Shown here one piece after another: positions 15,193 to 23,653 of a stretch of DNA of 43,778 nucleotides. The notes under the pieces are model-generated. The model had not been told where the DNA came from. It worked only from the letters and a program-made list of their open reading frames with translations, and did no database searches. Both the position numbers and the translations under genes were made by a program. Every line of letters begins with the position of its first letter. Within the stretch, counting starts at the first letter, position 1. The DNA is from an uncultured Oscillospiraceae bacterium. Lineage in GTDB: Bacteria; Bacillota; Clostridia; Oscillospirales; Acutalibacteraceae. The stretch is taken from positions 1-43,778 of the forward strand of contig UQQR01000014.1 of the NCBI GenBank assembly GCA_900543215.1. The letters are read 5' to 3'.

Positions 15193-16118
15193 ACGGCCCT
15201 CTTGCGGGAAACGGCAGAATTAACAGTGCCGTTTGCCGCGCCTTAAAGGAAAACCGGCTCCCCCACGCAATACTTATCGAGGGCGATAAGGGTACCGGCA
15301 GGCATACTTTAGCTTACTTTATTGCAAATGCCGCCGTTTGCTCGGCTGATACGGATAAGCCATGCGGCATATGCCGCAGTTGCTGTTTGGCAAACGCAGG
15401 CACACATCCCGATATATACCTGACCGCACCTGAGGACGGCAAAAAGAACATTTCCGTAGCTCAGATCCGTTTGCTCAGAAGTGAGGCTTATGTAAAGCCG
15501 CATATAGCCGCCTGCCGTGTTTTTATAATAGATATGGCCGACACTATGAACGAGCAGTCGCAGAACGCTCTCCTTAAGGTTCTTGAGGAGCCGCCCGGCA
15601 GCACATATTTTCTGCTTATAGCGGAAAGCAAGGCTTCCCTGCTCGATACAATAATATCGAGATGCACGGTGCTGTCTCTTTCAGTTCCCGAATACGGCGA
15701 AGCCGAGGAATATATATTAAAAAACCATAATTATAAGGAACAGCAGGTAAAGGACGCCGTTTCACAGTTCGGCGGAAATATCGGTCGGGCGCTTGAGGCT
15801 TTAAACGGTGCGAAAACCAAAACCTCTGCGGCGGCGGAGGAATTTACAAAGTGCTTCCTTTCGGGTTCGGATGCGGGAATGTTAAAAACAGCCGCGGCAT
15901 TTGAAAAAAGCCGTGTGGACGCAGACCTATTCATAAAGGAGCTTAAGACCTGTATCGCAAAAGCGGCAAAGGAAAATTACCGTAATATTCTTACCGCTAA
16001 AATGCTGTTGAGCTTTTATGACGAGCTTTCTCTTTTTGAGGAAAGCCTTAACACAAATATTAATTTAAGTTTATTATTTTGTTCGCTTGTTTGCAAAGCG
16101 ACGGAATTAAGCAAATAA
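15189..16118 (+). CDS. holB: DNA polymerase III clamp-loader subunit delta'
   Basis: This 309-aa AAA+ clamp-loader protein has a degenerate P-loop EGDKGTGRHTL (31-41), a zinc module CSADTDKPCGICRSCC (Cys51, 59, 62, 65/66) and the SRC arginine-finger motif (IISRCTVL). LKVLEEPPGSTYFLLIA is shared with DnaX/HolB. It follows trpS with a 4-bp overlap and precedes ricT by 13 nt. The holB-ricT order is conserved in Firmicutes. Confidence 0.9.
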   Translation: MNGPLAGNGRINSAVCRALKENRLPHAILIEGDKGTGRHTLAYFIANAAVCSADTDKPCGICRSCCLANAGTHPDIYLTAPEDGKKNISVAQIRLLRSEAYVKPHIAACRVFIIDMADTMNEQSQNALLKVLEEPPGSTYFLLIAESKASLLDTIISRCTVLSLSVPEYGEAEEYILKNHNYKEQQVKDAVSQFGGNIGRALEALNGAKTKTSAAAEEFTKCFLSGSDAGMLKTAAAFEKSRVDADLFIKELKTCIAKAAKENYRNILTAKMLLSFYDELSLFEESLNTNINLSLLFCSLVCKATELSK

Positions 16119-16131
16119 TTCGGAGGAATAT

Positions 16132-16980
16132 ATGACCGAGGTTATCTCAGTAAAATTCAAAGACGGCGGCAGAGCCTACTTTTTCGACCCCGACGGAATA
16201 ACCGTTGATGTCGGCGACAGCGTAATTGTCGGCACGCAAAACGGCAACGAATTCGGCACAGTAAGCGAAGCCAATCATACGGTAGAAGATGACGCGATAG
16301 TAAAACCCTTGCGCAAAATGTTCCGCAAGGCAACCGAGCGTGATTTCAAAAAGCTTGAGGAAAACAAGAAAAAAGAAGCCGAGGCTTTTAAAATCTGCGA
16401 GGAGCTGATTATTTCTCATAAGCTTGATATGAAGCTTGTTGAGGTTGAGTATTCCTTTGACGCAAATAAAATCGTATTCTTCTTCACATCCGACGGCAGA
16501 GTTGATTTCAGAGAGCTTGTAAAGGATCTTGCGGCTCGCTTCCACACCCGTATAGAATTGCGCCAGATCGGCGTAAGGGACGAAGCAAGAATGTTGGGCG
16601 GGCTTGGCATCTGCGGTCAGCCGTACTGCTGCAAACGCTTTTTAAACGATTTCCAGCCGGTTTCAATTAAAATGGCAAAGGAGCAGGGTCTTTCCTTAAA
16701 CCCGACAAAAATTTCGGGCAGCTGCGGAAGACTTATGTGCTGTCTTAAATACGAGCAGGACGCATACGAGTATCTCAATTCCCTCACCCCGAATGTCGGC
16801 GCTACCGTTAAAACGGCTGACGGACTTGCAACAGTTACCGATGTAAACCTTATCACCGGAAATCTTTTGGTTAAATTAATCGACAGCGATTCCATTCCTT
16901 TTAAGGTTCACCGTGACGATGTTAAGCTTGTATCACGCTTTAAAAAGCGTCCGAAGGAACAAAAAAACACTAACGAATAA
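16132..16980 (+). CDS. ricT: PSP1-domain protein RicT (YaaT)
   Basis: This 282-aa protein belongs to the PSP1/YaaT family. In Bacillus, RicT with RicA and RicF forms an Fe-S-containing complex that promotes RNase Y mRNA maturation and sporulation/competence signalling. The conserved cysteine motifs GICGQPYCCKRF and SGSCGRLMCCLKYE are present. GGAGG lies before the ATG. It closes the trpS operon. AT-rich inverted repeats at 16981-17008 could be a weak terminator. Confidence 0.92.
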   Translation: MTEVISVKFKDGGRAYFFDPDGITVDVGDSVIVGTQNGNEFGTVSEANHTVEDDAIVKPLRKMFRKATERDFKKLEENKKKEAEAFKICEELIISHKLDMKLVEVEYSFDANKIVFFFTSDGRVDFRELVKDLAARFHTRIELRQIGVRDEARMLGGLGICGQPYCCKRFLNDFQPVSIKMAKEQGLSLNPTKISGSCGRLMCCLKYEQDAYEYLNSLTPNVGATVKTADGLATVTDVNLITGNLLVKLIDSDSIPFKVHRDDVKLVSRFKKRPKEQKNTNE

Positions 16981-17042
16981 CTTAAAAATCTCAAATTATA
17001 TTTTTAAGAGAAAAATTTGAACCTTTTGAAGTAATATTTTAC

Positions 17043-17070
17043 TTGCTTTTTTAAAAAAGTATGTTACAAT
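17043..17070 (+). promoter_or_regulatory. Sigma-A promoter of the ferredoxin gene
   Basis: TTGCTT (17043-17048), a 16-bp spacer and TACAAT (17065-17070) with extended -10 TG. Confidence 0.65.
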
Positions 17071-17100
17071 AATTACAACGAAGCTATGGAGGTGTTTTTG

Positions 17101-17271
17101 ATGGCTTATAAAATTTCCGATTCCTGCATCAGCTGCGGAGCTTGTGCCGCCGGATGTCCCTGCGATGCTATCTCCGAGGGAGCAGAGCATTACGAGATCG
17201 ACGCTGATAAATGCTGCAGCTGCGGAGCTTGCGCTGCCGGATGTCCGGTAGAGGCTATCGCCGAGGAATAA
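17101..17271 (+). CDS. 2[4Fe-4S] ferredoxin, clostridial type
   Basis: This 56-aa low-potential electron carrier has two complete C-x2-C-x2-C-x3-C-P motifs (CISCGACAAGCP and CCSCGACAAGCP) in a symmetric duplicated fold, very acidic between them. The start is the ATG at 17101, with GGAGGT upstream. It is monocistronic between its own promoter and a strong terminator. Possible partners are the anaerobe's ferredoxin-dependent oxidoreductases and, speculatively, the activase system at 25-29 kb. Confidence 0.95.
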   Translation: MAYKISDSCISCGACAAGCPCDAISEGAEHYEIDADKCCSCGACAAGCPVEAIAEE

Positions 17272-17310
17272 TAATTCTCAAACATTTACATAAATGTTAA
17301 GCAGAACAAG

Positions 17311-17345
17311 CGCCCGTGCAAGCATTTGCCGGGCGTATGTTTTTC
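17311..17345 (+). terminator. Rho-independent terminator after the ferredoxin gene
   Basis: CGCCCG (17311-17316) pairs with CGGGCG (17330-17335) and GCAA with TTGC inside (one bulged T), tetraloop GCAT, then TATGTTTTT. An additional 8-bp palindrome AACATTTA/TAAATGTT lies at 17281-17298. Confidence 0.85.
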
Positions 17346-17357
17346 GACATAATATAC

Positions 17358-17386
17358 TTGAACGGCTTTTTCATTTATGTTATAAT
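17358..17386 (+). promoter_or_regulatory. Sigma-A promoter of smpB
   Basis: TTGAAC (17358-17363), a 17-bp spacer and TATAAT (17381-17386) with extended -10 TG, 28 bp before the smpB start. Confidence 0.78.
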
Positions 17387-17414
17387 CAGCTTGTGCCAAA
17401 AGGAGGTGTGCCGC

Positions 17415-17873
17415 TTGGAAAATACAAAAACCATTACAACCAATAAAAAGGCTTTCCATGAATATTTTGTGCTTGAAAGCTTTGAATGCGGAATTGAACT
17501 TTCGGGTACGGAAATCAAATCAATCCGTAAGGGCGGCGCTAATCTTAAGGACGCTTGGTGTTCTGTTGACGGCGGCGAAATGATTATAAAGCAGCTGCAT
17601 ATCAGTCCTTACGAAAACGGCAATATTTTCAATAAAAATCCTATCAGAAACCGAAAGCTGTTGCTGCACAAGCGTGAAATCATGCGCCTTTTCGGTGCCG
17701 TAAAACAAGAAGGACTTGCACTTATTCCCCTGTCGCTTTATTTTAAAGGCTCTTTGGTAAAGGTACAGCTTGGGCTGTGCAAGGGCAAAAAGCTGCACGA
17801 TAAACGCGAAACTGCCGCCAAGCGAGACGCCGCGAGGGCGATAGACAGGGCAATGAAGGAACAAAACAGATAA
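17415..17873 (+). CDS. smpB: SsrA-binding protein SmpB
   Basis: This 152-aa protein binds the tRNA-like domain of tmRNA and delivers it to stalled ribosomes. Signatures are NKKAFHEYFVLESFECGIELSGTEIKSIRKGGANLKDAW and the basic tail GKKLHDKRETAAKRDAARAIDRAMK. The start is TTG at 17415: AAAGGAGG lies 8 nt upstream and the resulting length is normal. The longer frame back to 17316 overlaps the promoter. It sits 28 nt upstream of the tmRNA gene. Confidence 0.94.
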   Translation: MENTKTITTNKKAFHEYFVLESFECGIELSGTEIKSIRKGGANLKDAWCSVDGGEMIIKQLHISPYENGNIFNKNPIRNRKLLLHKREIMRLFGAVKQEGLALIPLSLYFKGSLVKVQLGLCKGKKLHDKRETAAKRDAARAIDRAMKEQNR

Positions 17874-17889
17874 TACCGCAGCTTTGCGT

Positions 17890-17895
17890 TATTAT
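17890..17895 (+). promoter_or_regulatory. -10 element of the tmRNA promoter
   Basis: TATTAT at exactly -12 to -7 relative to the predicted mature tmRNA 5' end at 17902. The -35 hexamer (around 17867-17872) is weak, so read-through from smpB may contribute. Confidence 0.5.
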
Positions 17896-17901
17896 ATACA
17901 C

Positions 17902-18248
17902 GGGGGCGTAAAGGTTTCGACAGGGATCTTGAAGTACCGGAAGCGAGCAGCGGTGCGGAACCGCTATAAAATCCGCAAAAAAAATTAATTAACAACAATA
18001 ACGTTGCTTTAGCAGCCTAATTTAGGCTGCTCATCCGACCCGAGAGTACCGCAGCTCGGCAAGGGTGTCATTTTAGCGGTTAAAGTGAATACGGGCTTGC
18101 TCCTGCCCGTATCACTGCTTCGGAGCTACCGAACACACGAGTTTGACATTTAACGCCTGTGTGAGGGAATTTAAAGAAATGTCTGCGCTCGGAGATGCCG
18201 GTATGGATTGATTTTTGGACAGGAGTTCGACTCTCCTCGCCTCCACCA
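17902..18248 (+). ncRNA. ssrA: Transfer-messenger RNA (tmRNA)
   Basis: About 347 nt. The acceptor stem pairs GGGGGCG (17902-17908) with CGCCTCC (18238-18244), followed by an encoded ACCA. The T-arm reads GGACAGGAGTTCGACTCTCC, and the 5' part has the conserved TAAAGGTTTCGACAGGG. The tag ends VALAA-stop (18003-18020), the typical degradation signal. The in-frame codons upstream encode Lys-Lys-Leu-Ile-Asn-Asn-Asn-Asn. The nearest GCA (17975-17977), the expected Ala resume codon, is one base out of frame because of an A8 run at 17977-17984. Confidence 0.93.
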
Positions 18249-18253
18249 TTTTT

Positions 18254-18305
18254 AAAACACCGTTAAAATCCAATCCGTTACGGTTTGGGTTTTAACGGTG
18301 TTTTG
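18254..18305. terminator. Strong terminator after tmRNA
   Basis: AAAACACCGTTAAAA (18254-18268) pairs with TTTTAACGGTGTTTT (18290-18304), with further CCAA/TTGG and CCG/CGG pairing inside. It can work in both directions, also for the MATE gene that ends at 18393. Confidence 0.88.
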
Positions 18306-18392
18306 TTATTATAGTATTCTTAAAGAATAAGTGAGTATAAAAGCTGAATTTGATAATTGATTTTAAAGGAACACAAATTCATAGCACATCGA

Positions 18393-19751
18393 CTACTTTA
18401 AGTCTGCGGATTTCTTCTTTATTATAATGAAATAAGACAACAAAACCGCCGAGAAGGTAAGCGCCCATGAAATCGGGTATGAAATAAACAATCCCGAAAA
18501 GCTGTGGTACTGCGGCATTGAAAAGACGGTGTATATCCACACCACACGCATTACACAAACTCCTATTATTGTTATTATCATAGGTATTACCGAAGAGCCA
18601 ATACCGCGCATAGAGCCTGTTATGGTATCCATAATTCCGCAAAGGAAATGAGGTATAAGCATAAATTTAAGGCGTTCCATACCGTAAGCTATTGCCTCGG
18701 GCGAGTCCGTTATATATATACCAAGCAGATTTCTGCCGAAAATATAGAAGAGGTTGCCTATAATAAGCCCAACGGCGGCAACCGTTAAAAGGCAGACGCG
18801 GGTGATTTTTTTAACCCGTTTAATATCGCCGGCTCCGTAGTTTTGTCCGCAGAAATTAAGCGCTGTTTGCTGAAATGAATTCATCGAAACATAGCAAAAT
18901 CCCTCAATGCTTGAAGCGGCGGCGGCGCCTGACATCGCAGTGTTTCCGAACGAGTTGACCGAGGACTGTATAAGCACATTCGATATAGAAAACAGCGAGC
19001 TTTGAAGTCCTGCGGGCAATCCTATTCTTACTATTTTCGCAAGCGCCCTTTTATGTATTTTCATATTTTTAATAACAAGCCTGCAGGAATCGGTTCGCTT
19101 CATAAGAGCAAGGATAACAAGAACGGCTGAAACCGCCTGTGAAATTGAAGTGGCCAACGCAACGCCGGCAACATCCATTTTAAACGCCGCCACAAAAACT
19201 ATATTAAGTATAACATTAAGCACACCCGCCACGGTAAGGTAAATAAGCGGAGAGCGTGTATCCCCCACCGCCCTTAATACGGCGGAGCCGAAATTATAAA
19301 GCATACTGAAGATTATACCGCAAAAATATATACGCATATAAATTGAGGAAAGCGAAAGCAGCTTACCGTCAGGCGTACCCATAAGCCTTAGCATCGGTTC
19401 GGAAAACAAAACGCCCACTACAGTTAGAATAAGACCGCTTATCGCCGCTACCGGAATGGCGGTATGTACCGCGTCGGAGGTGCTTTTATCATTGCCCGAA
19501 CCTACGCCTTGGGCTACCGCAACGCCTGCGCCGATTGAAAGACCGATAAACAGGTTTACTATAAGGTTTGTAAGCGAGCTTGTAGCACCTACCGCGGCAA
19601 CAGAGTTGCTTCCGCAAAACCAGCCTACCACTATAAGGTCCGCGGCATTAAACAAAAGCTGTAAAAGACTTGTCAGTATTATAGGTATTGTATAAATGAC
19701 CACATTTTTAAAGATAGGTCCTTTTCGTATGCTTTGCGTATCGAATTTCAT
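18393..19751 (-). CDS. MATE-family cation-coupled efflux transporter
   Basis: This 452-aa protein has twelve predicted membrane helices in two homologous halves. The N half has IIVGW-type motifs (FNAADLIVVGWFCGSNSVAAVGATSSL and VAVAQGVGSGNDKS). The C half has the matching NSFGNTAMSGAAAASSIEGF and NFCGQNYGAGDIKRVKK. It is a multidrug and toxin exporter of the NorM/DinF-like superfamily; substrate unknown. The start is ATG at 19751 (GGAGG 6 nt upstream, promoter above it). The open frame extends to 19901 but that part crosses the promoter. It is divergent from thrS. Confidence 0.92.
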   Translation of the reverse strand: MKFDTQSIRKGPIFKNVVIYTIPIILTSLLQLLFNAADLIVVGWFCGSNSVAAVGATSSLTNLIVNLFIGLSIGAGVAVAQGVGSGNDKSTSDAVHTAIPVAAISGLILTVVGVLFSEPMLRLMGTPDGKLLSLSSIYMRIYFCGIIFSMLYNFGSAVLRAVGDTRSPLIYLTVAGVLNVILNIVFVAAFKMDVAGVALATSISQAVSAVLVILALMKRTDSCRLVIKNMKIHKRALAKIVRIGLPAGLQSSLFSISNVLIQSSVNSFGNTAMSGAAAASSIEGFCYVSMNSFQQTALNFCGQNYGAGDIKRVKKITRVCLLTVAAVGLIIGNLFYIFGRNLLGIYITDSPEAIAYGMERLKFMLIPHFLCGIMDTITGSMRGIGSSVIPMIITIIGVCVMRVVWIYTVFSMPQYHSFSGLFISYPISWALTFSAVLLSYFIIIKKKSADLK

Positions 19752-19800
19752 AATTTGCCTCCATAAATTTCGAAAACCGCACCATTGGATTTTCGTACAT

Positions 19801-19829
19801 ATTATAACACCGTAAACACCGTTAAACAA
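19801..19829 (-). promoter_or_regulatory. Sigma-A promoter of the MATE gene with a direct repeat in its spacer
   Basis: On the minus strand, TTGTTT (19829-19824), a 17-bp spacer and TATAAT (19806-19801). The spacer contains ACGGTGTT twice with a 9-bp period, a possible operator. Confidence 0.72.
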
Positions 19830-19854
19830 GTAGGCTCTTTTATAAAAAGACGGC

Positions 19855-19883
19855 TTGACAAGAAGCGGAATTTGTGATAAACT
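19855..19883 (+). promoter_or_regulatory. Sigma-A promoter of the thrS T-box transcript
   Basis: TTGACA (19855-19860), a 17-bp spacer and TAAACT (19878-19883) with extended -10 TG. Confidence 0.75.
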
Positions 19884-19889
19884 TCTAAT

Positions 19890-20155
19890 GTGTAAAGGCA
19901 TTGACGGAAAGAGTACCGTTCGTCCCCTTTTTCAGAGAGAAGAACAGTTTGCTGTGAGTTCTTCAAAGCACGAATGGGAAGACCGTTCCCGAGCCGCTTT
20001 TCTTAAATTGCATTAAAGTAGGAAAAGCCGTTTTCTGCGTTAAAGAATATTTCGATATTACCGAACAGAGTGAAAAATCAAGGTGGAACCGTGCATTTAT
20101 TATTTTAAATTGCACCCTTGGTACGGCGTGAAAGCTGTACTGAGGGTATTTTTAT
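19890..20155 (+). promoter_or_regulatory. Threonine-specific T-box leader of thrS
   Basis: Stem I has the AGTA motif (within AGAGTACC, about 19909), AGAGAG and GCTGTGAG features and a specifier loop GAA-G-ACC-G with ACC (Thr) at 19982-19984. The T-box core AAGGTGGAACCGTGC is at 20080-20094; its UGGA bulge would pair with a tRNA 3' end UCCA. The terminator helix (20114-20147) has 14 pairs followed by TATTTTT. Uncharged tRNA-Thr would stabilise the antiterminator and switch thrS on. Confidence 0.92.
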
Positions 20156-20177
20156 GCCGATTTTAGGAGGAATTTTA

Positions 20178-21944
20178 ATGAAAATTATTTGTAAGGACGG
20201 CACTATAAGAGAATGTGAGAACAAGGAAGAAGAGCTTCATATTCTCCGCCACACCGCGGCGCATATAATGGCACAAGCAATTAAGCGCCTTTATCCCCAG
20301 GCGGACTTCGGCTACGGACCGGCTACCGAAAAGGGCTTTTATTATGATGTCGATTTAGGCGATACAAAGCTCACCGACGAAGACCTGCCGGCAATCGAAG
20401 CGGAAATGAAAAAAATTGTAAAGGAAAATCTGCCAATTAAGCCCTTTATTCTTCCGAGAGAAGAAGCCGTAAAGCTTATGGAGGAGAGAAACGAAAAATA
20501 TAAGGTCGAGCATATCGGCGACCTTGACGAGGACGCTGAAATCAGCTTTTATAAGCAGGGCGAATATATCGATATGTGTATAGGACCCCACCTCACCTAC
20601 ACAAAGGCGCTTAAGGCATTTAAGCTTACAAACCTTTCGGGCGCTTACTGGAAAAACGATAAAAACAACAAGATGCTCACCCGTATAGGCGGAGTGGCGT
20701 TTCCAAACCAGCAGGAGCTTGACGATTATCTTAAGCTGCTTGAGGAAGCACAGCGCCGCGACCACCGCAAAATAGGCAAGGAAATGAACTTGTTTATGCT
20801 TTGCGAAGAAGGTCCGGGTTTCCCCTTCTTCCTGCCTAAGGGCATGGCACTTAAAAATGCGCTTATTGATTATTGGAGAGACATTCACTACCGTGACAAT
20901 TATGTTGAGGTTTCAACCCCGATGATAATGAACCGTAAGCTTTGGGAGACAAGCGGACATTGGGATCATTATAAGGATAATATGTACTCAACCGTAATCG
21001 ATGACGAAACCTACTGCATAAAGCCGATGAACTGCCCCGGCGGTCTTATGGTATACCGCAGTCGTCCGCACTCATATAAGGAGCTGCCGCTTAGAATCGG
21101 CGAGTTGGGTCTTGTACACCGCCACGAATTAAAGGGTGCGTTGCACGGTCTTTTCCGTGTTCGTTGCTTTACTCAGGACGATGCGCATATATTTATGCGC
21201 CCCGATCAGATAACCGATGAAATTATGAGCGTTGTTCACCTTATAAATGAGGTTTACACCAAGTTCGGATTTAAGTATTATATTGAGCTTTCAACCCGTC
21301 CCGAGGACAGTATGGGCAGCGACGAGGATTGGGAGGCGGCAACCAACGGTCTTAAAGACGCACTTGAAAAGCTTAACCTGCCTTACACAATTAATGAGGG
21401 CGACGGCGCTTTCTACGGACCTAAGATTGACTTCCACCTTGAGGACAGCCTCGGCAGAACCTGGCAGTGCGGAACTATACAGCTTGATTTCCAGATGCCG
21501 CTTAATTTTGGTCTTGAATATACAGACGAAAAGGGCGAAAAACAGCGCCCGATAATGATTCACCGTGTATGCTTCGGCTCAATCGAGCGATTCATCGGTA
21601 TTATTACAGAACATTTTGCCGGTAAGTTCCCGCTTTGGTTAGCCCCTACTCAGGTAAAGGTACTGCCGGTTTCCGAAAAAACCGCAGAATACTCCGAAAA
21701 GGTATACGAGGAATTAAGAAAAGCAGGACTTCGCTGTGAGCTTGATAACCGTAATGAAAAAATCGGCTATAAAATCAGAGAAGCCCAGAGCGTTGACCGT
21801 GTGCCCTATATGCTGATACTCGGCGTCAAGGAATCTGAGGAAGGTACGGTTTCAGTCCGTAACCGTGACACAGCTGAAACCGTAACAATGCCGCTTTCCG
21901 AATTTTTGGATATGGCAACCAAACAAAACAGAGACAGAACCTAA
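20178..21944 (+). CDS. thrS: Threonyl-tRNA synthetase lacking the TGS domain
   Basis: This 588-aa class II synthetase has the editing domain HxxxH (H25 and H29 in LRHTAAHIM) with CIGPH, and the catalytic core MNCPGG, FRVRCFTQDDAHIF and RPIMIHRVCFGSIERFIGI. A C-terminal anticodon-binding domain starts near APTQVKVLPVS. The usual N-terminal TGS domain of about 60 residues is missing: only about 18 residues precede the editing domain, against about 640 aa for the full-length type. The start is the ATG at 20178 behind TAGGAGG, and the T-box terminator just upstream rules out a longer N terminus. Confidence 0.95.
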   Translation: MKIICKDGTIRECENKEEELHILRHTAAHIMAQAIKRLYPQADFGYGPATEKGFYYDVDLGDTKLTDEDLPAIEAEMKKIVKENLPIKPFILPREEAVKLMEERNEKYKVEHIGDLDEDAEISFYKQGEYIDMCIGPHLTYTKALKAFKLTNLSGAYWKNDKNNKMLTRIGGVAFPNQQELDDYLKLLEEAQRRDHRKIGKEMNLFMLCEEGPGFPFFLPKGMALKNALIDYWRDIHYRDNYVEVSTPMIMNRKLWETSGHWDHYKDNMYSTVIDDETYCIKPMNCPGGLMVYRSRPHSYKELPLRIGELGLVHRHELKGALHGLFRVRCFTQDDAHIFMRPDQITDEIMSVVHLINEVYTKFGFKYYIELSTRPEDSMGSDEDWEAATNGLKDALEKLNLPYTINEGDGAFYGPKIDFHLEDSLGRTWQCGTIQLDFQMPLNFGLEYTDEKGEKQRPIMIHRVCFGSIERFIGIITEHFAGKFPLWLAPTQVKVLPVSEKTAEYSEKVYEELRKAGLRCELDNRNEKIGYKIREAQSVDRVPYMLILGVKESEEGTVSVRNRDTAETVTMPLSEFLDMATKQNRDRT

Positions 21945-21948
21945 AGAA

Positions 21949-21983
21949 AAATACCTCTGCGACACCGCAGAGGTATTTTTTTT
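21949..21983. terminator. Bidirectional terminator between thrS and the trp transporter
   Basis: AAATACCTCTGCG (21949-21961), ACAC loop, CGCAGAGGTATTT (21966-21978) then T-run. It serves thrS and the convergent minus-strand operon. Confidence 0.92.
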
Positions 21984-22755
21984 AATTTCCGCATTCAATG
22001 CTTATTCTGTTGAATATTTCAAGTATATCGTCTATCGACGCGCTTTGCTTTTCCTCGCCCTGCTTATCGAGAATTATATGTCCCTTATCCATCATAATAA
22101 GCCTTGAGCCGTACTCTACTGCATAGCGCAGATTGTGCGTTACCATTATCGCCGTAAGCTTTTTTTCGGTTACTATCTTATTTGTAAGCTCCATAATGAT
22201 TTCCGCAGTCTTAGGGTCAAGCGCCGCCGTATGCTCGTCTAAAATCAGAAAGTCTATCGGAGTCAGGGTCGCCATCAAAAGCGAAACCGCCTGTCTTTGT
22301 CCGCCCGAAAGCGCACCCATTTTAACATGAAGCTTGTCTTCAAGTCCAAGCCCCAAAGCGGCAAGCTGTTCCTTGTAAAAATCAAACCGTTTTTTATTAA
22401 GCGCAAACGAAAGACCGAACGGCTTACCTTTATTATCCGCAAGGGACATATTTTCAAGTATCGTCATATTCGGGCAGTTGCCCATTGCGGGATTCTGATA
22501 AACTCTGCCTATGTTTGCGTAACGCTCAAAATCCTTTTTTTTATTTATGCTTTTACCGTTTATTAGAACATCTCCGCCGTTTATGGGAATACTTCCGCAG
22601 ATAATGTTAAGCATCGAGGTCTTTCCGCTGCCGTTACTGCCTATTACCGAGACAAACTCGCCGTCGTTCACGGTGAAATTAAAACCGTCAAACAGGCACA
22701 TCTCTGTAACAAGACCCGGATTATATATTTTGGAAATATTTTTAAGCTCTAACAT
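21982..22755 (-). CDS. trpZ: Tryptophan ABC transporter ATPase (TrpZ type)
   Basis: This 257-aa ABC ATPase has Walker A GSNGSGKTS, signature LSGGQRQA, Walker B DFLILDEHTAALD and H-loop VTHN. It is the third gene of a transport operon; its start overlaps the permease gene by 14 bp and has only a weak ribosome site, so it is translationally coupled. The substrate assignment comes from the T-box upstream of the operon, not from this protein. Confidence 0.85.
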   Translation of the reverse strand: MLELKNISKIYNPGLVTEMCLFDGFNFTVNDGEFVSVIGSNGSGKTSMLNIICGSIPINGGDVLINGKSINKKKDFERYANIGRVYQNPAMGNCPNMTILENMSLADNKGKPFGLSFALNKKRFDFYKEQLAALGLGLEDKLHVKMGALSGGQRQAVSLLMATLTPIDFLILDEHTAALDPKTAEIIMELTNKIVTEKKLTAIMVTHNLRYAVEYGSRLIMMDKGHIILDKQGEEKQSASIDDILEIFNRISIECGN

Positions 22756-23635
22756 TTTTTTTCACCGAGCCTTTCTCTATATTTCCAAGCACAAGTATTG
22801 CAAGGAAAAGTACTGCCGTTATAAGCTTTAACAAGTTTGCAGGAAGTCCGAGGCTTATTGCCACCTGTATACACGCCTTATATATAACACTGCCCGCTAT
22901 AACCGCGGTAGTTCCCTTAACAAAGCTCATCCTTTTAAACAGCGTAGTACCTATTATAACCGCCGCAAGACCGAAAACCATCTGTCCCGTTCCCATCATT
23001 GCCGAGAAGGAACGCTGTTCATGGCAAACCACAGCACCCGAAAGCGCTACAAGCGCGTTGGACACAACAAGACCGATTATCTTCATTCTGCCCATATCTT
23101 TTGCCAAGGTGGTTACAAGCGCGCTGTTATCACCTACCGCTTTAAGCAAAAATCCGTTCTTGGTCTTAAAATACAGGTCAAGCAGTATCTTGCATATTAT
23201 CATTATTAAAAGCGATACGATAAGCTTTCTTTCCAAAAGCGAAAGCGAGCCGAAAATAGCCATTGTCGGGGCGGCTGTAAAGATTGTTTCAACACTTCTC
23301 GCGACGGAAAGATTGGAGCCAGCAATTTGCAGATTTACCGAAAAAAGCGCCGTCATTGTGATGATGCCCGCAAGCAGGTCACGCACCTTAAGTCTTACAT
23401 GAATAAAGCCTGTAATAAATCCGGCGGCCGCCCCGGCGGCAATTGCCGCAAGAAGAGTCAGGTAAGGATCAACGCCCTTAACAAGTAAAACAGCGGTCAC
23501 GGCAGCTCCCAAAGGGAAACTGCCGTCTACCGTTAAATCAGGAAAATCAAGTATCTTATAGGTAATATATATGCCGAACGAAAGCATCGCATATATAAAG
23601 CCCTGTGTTAATGTGCTTATTATCAAATCAAGCAT
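22742..23635 (-). CDS. trpY: Tryptophan ABC transporter permease (TrpY type)
   Basis: This 297-aa integral membrane protein has about eight helices, in the branched-chain/sugar-type permease fold (BPD_transp_2). The start MLDLIISTLTQGFIYAMLSFGIYITYKILDFPDLTVDGSFPLGAAV is characteristic of permeases paired with ABC_sub_bind (DUF534) receptors. GGAG precedes the ATG. It lies 18 nt after the receptor gene. Confidence 0.85.
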   Translation of the reverse strand: MLDLIISTLTQGFIYAMLSFGIYITYKILDFPDLTVDGSFPLGAAVTAVLLVKGVDPYLTLLAAIAAGAAAGFITGFIHVRLKVRDLLAGIITMTALFSVNLQIAGSNLSVARSVETIFTAAPTMAIFGSLSLLERKLIVSLLIMIICKILLDLYFKTKNGFLLKAVGDNSALVTTLAKDMGRMKIIGLVVSNALVALSGAVVCHEQRSFSAMMGTGQMVFGLAAVIIGTTLFKRMSFVKGTTAVIAGSVIYKACIQVAISLGLPANLLKLITAVLFLAILVLGNIEKGSVKKNVRA

Positions 23636-23653
23636 TTTTTCTCTCCGAATATA

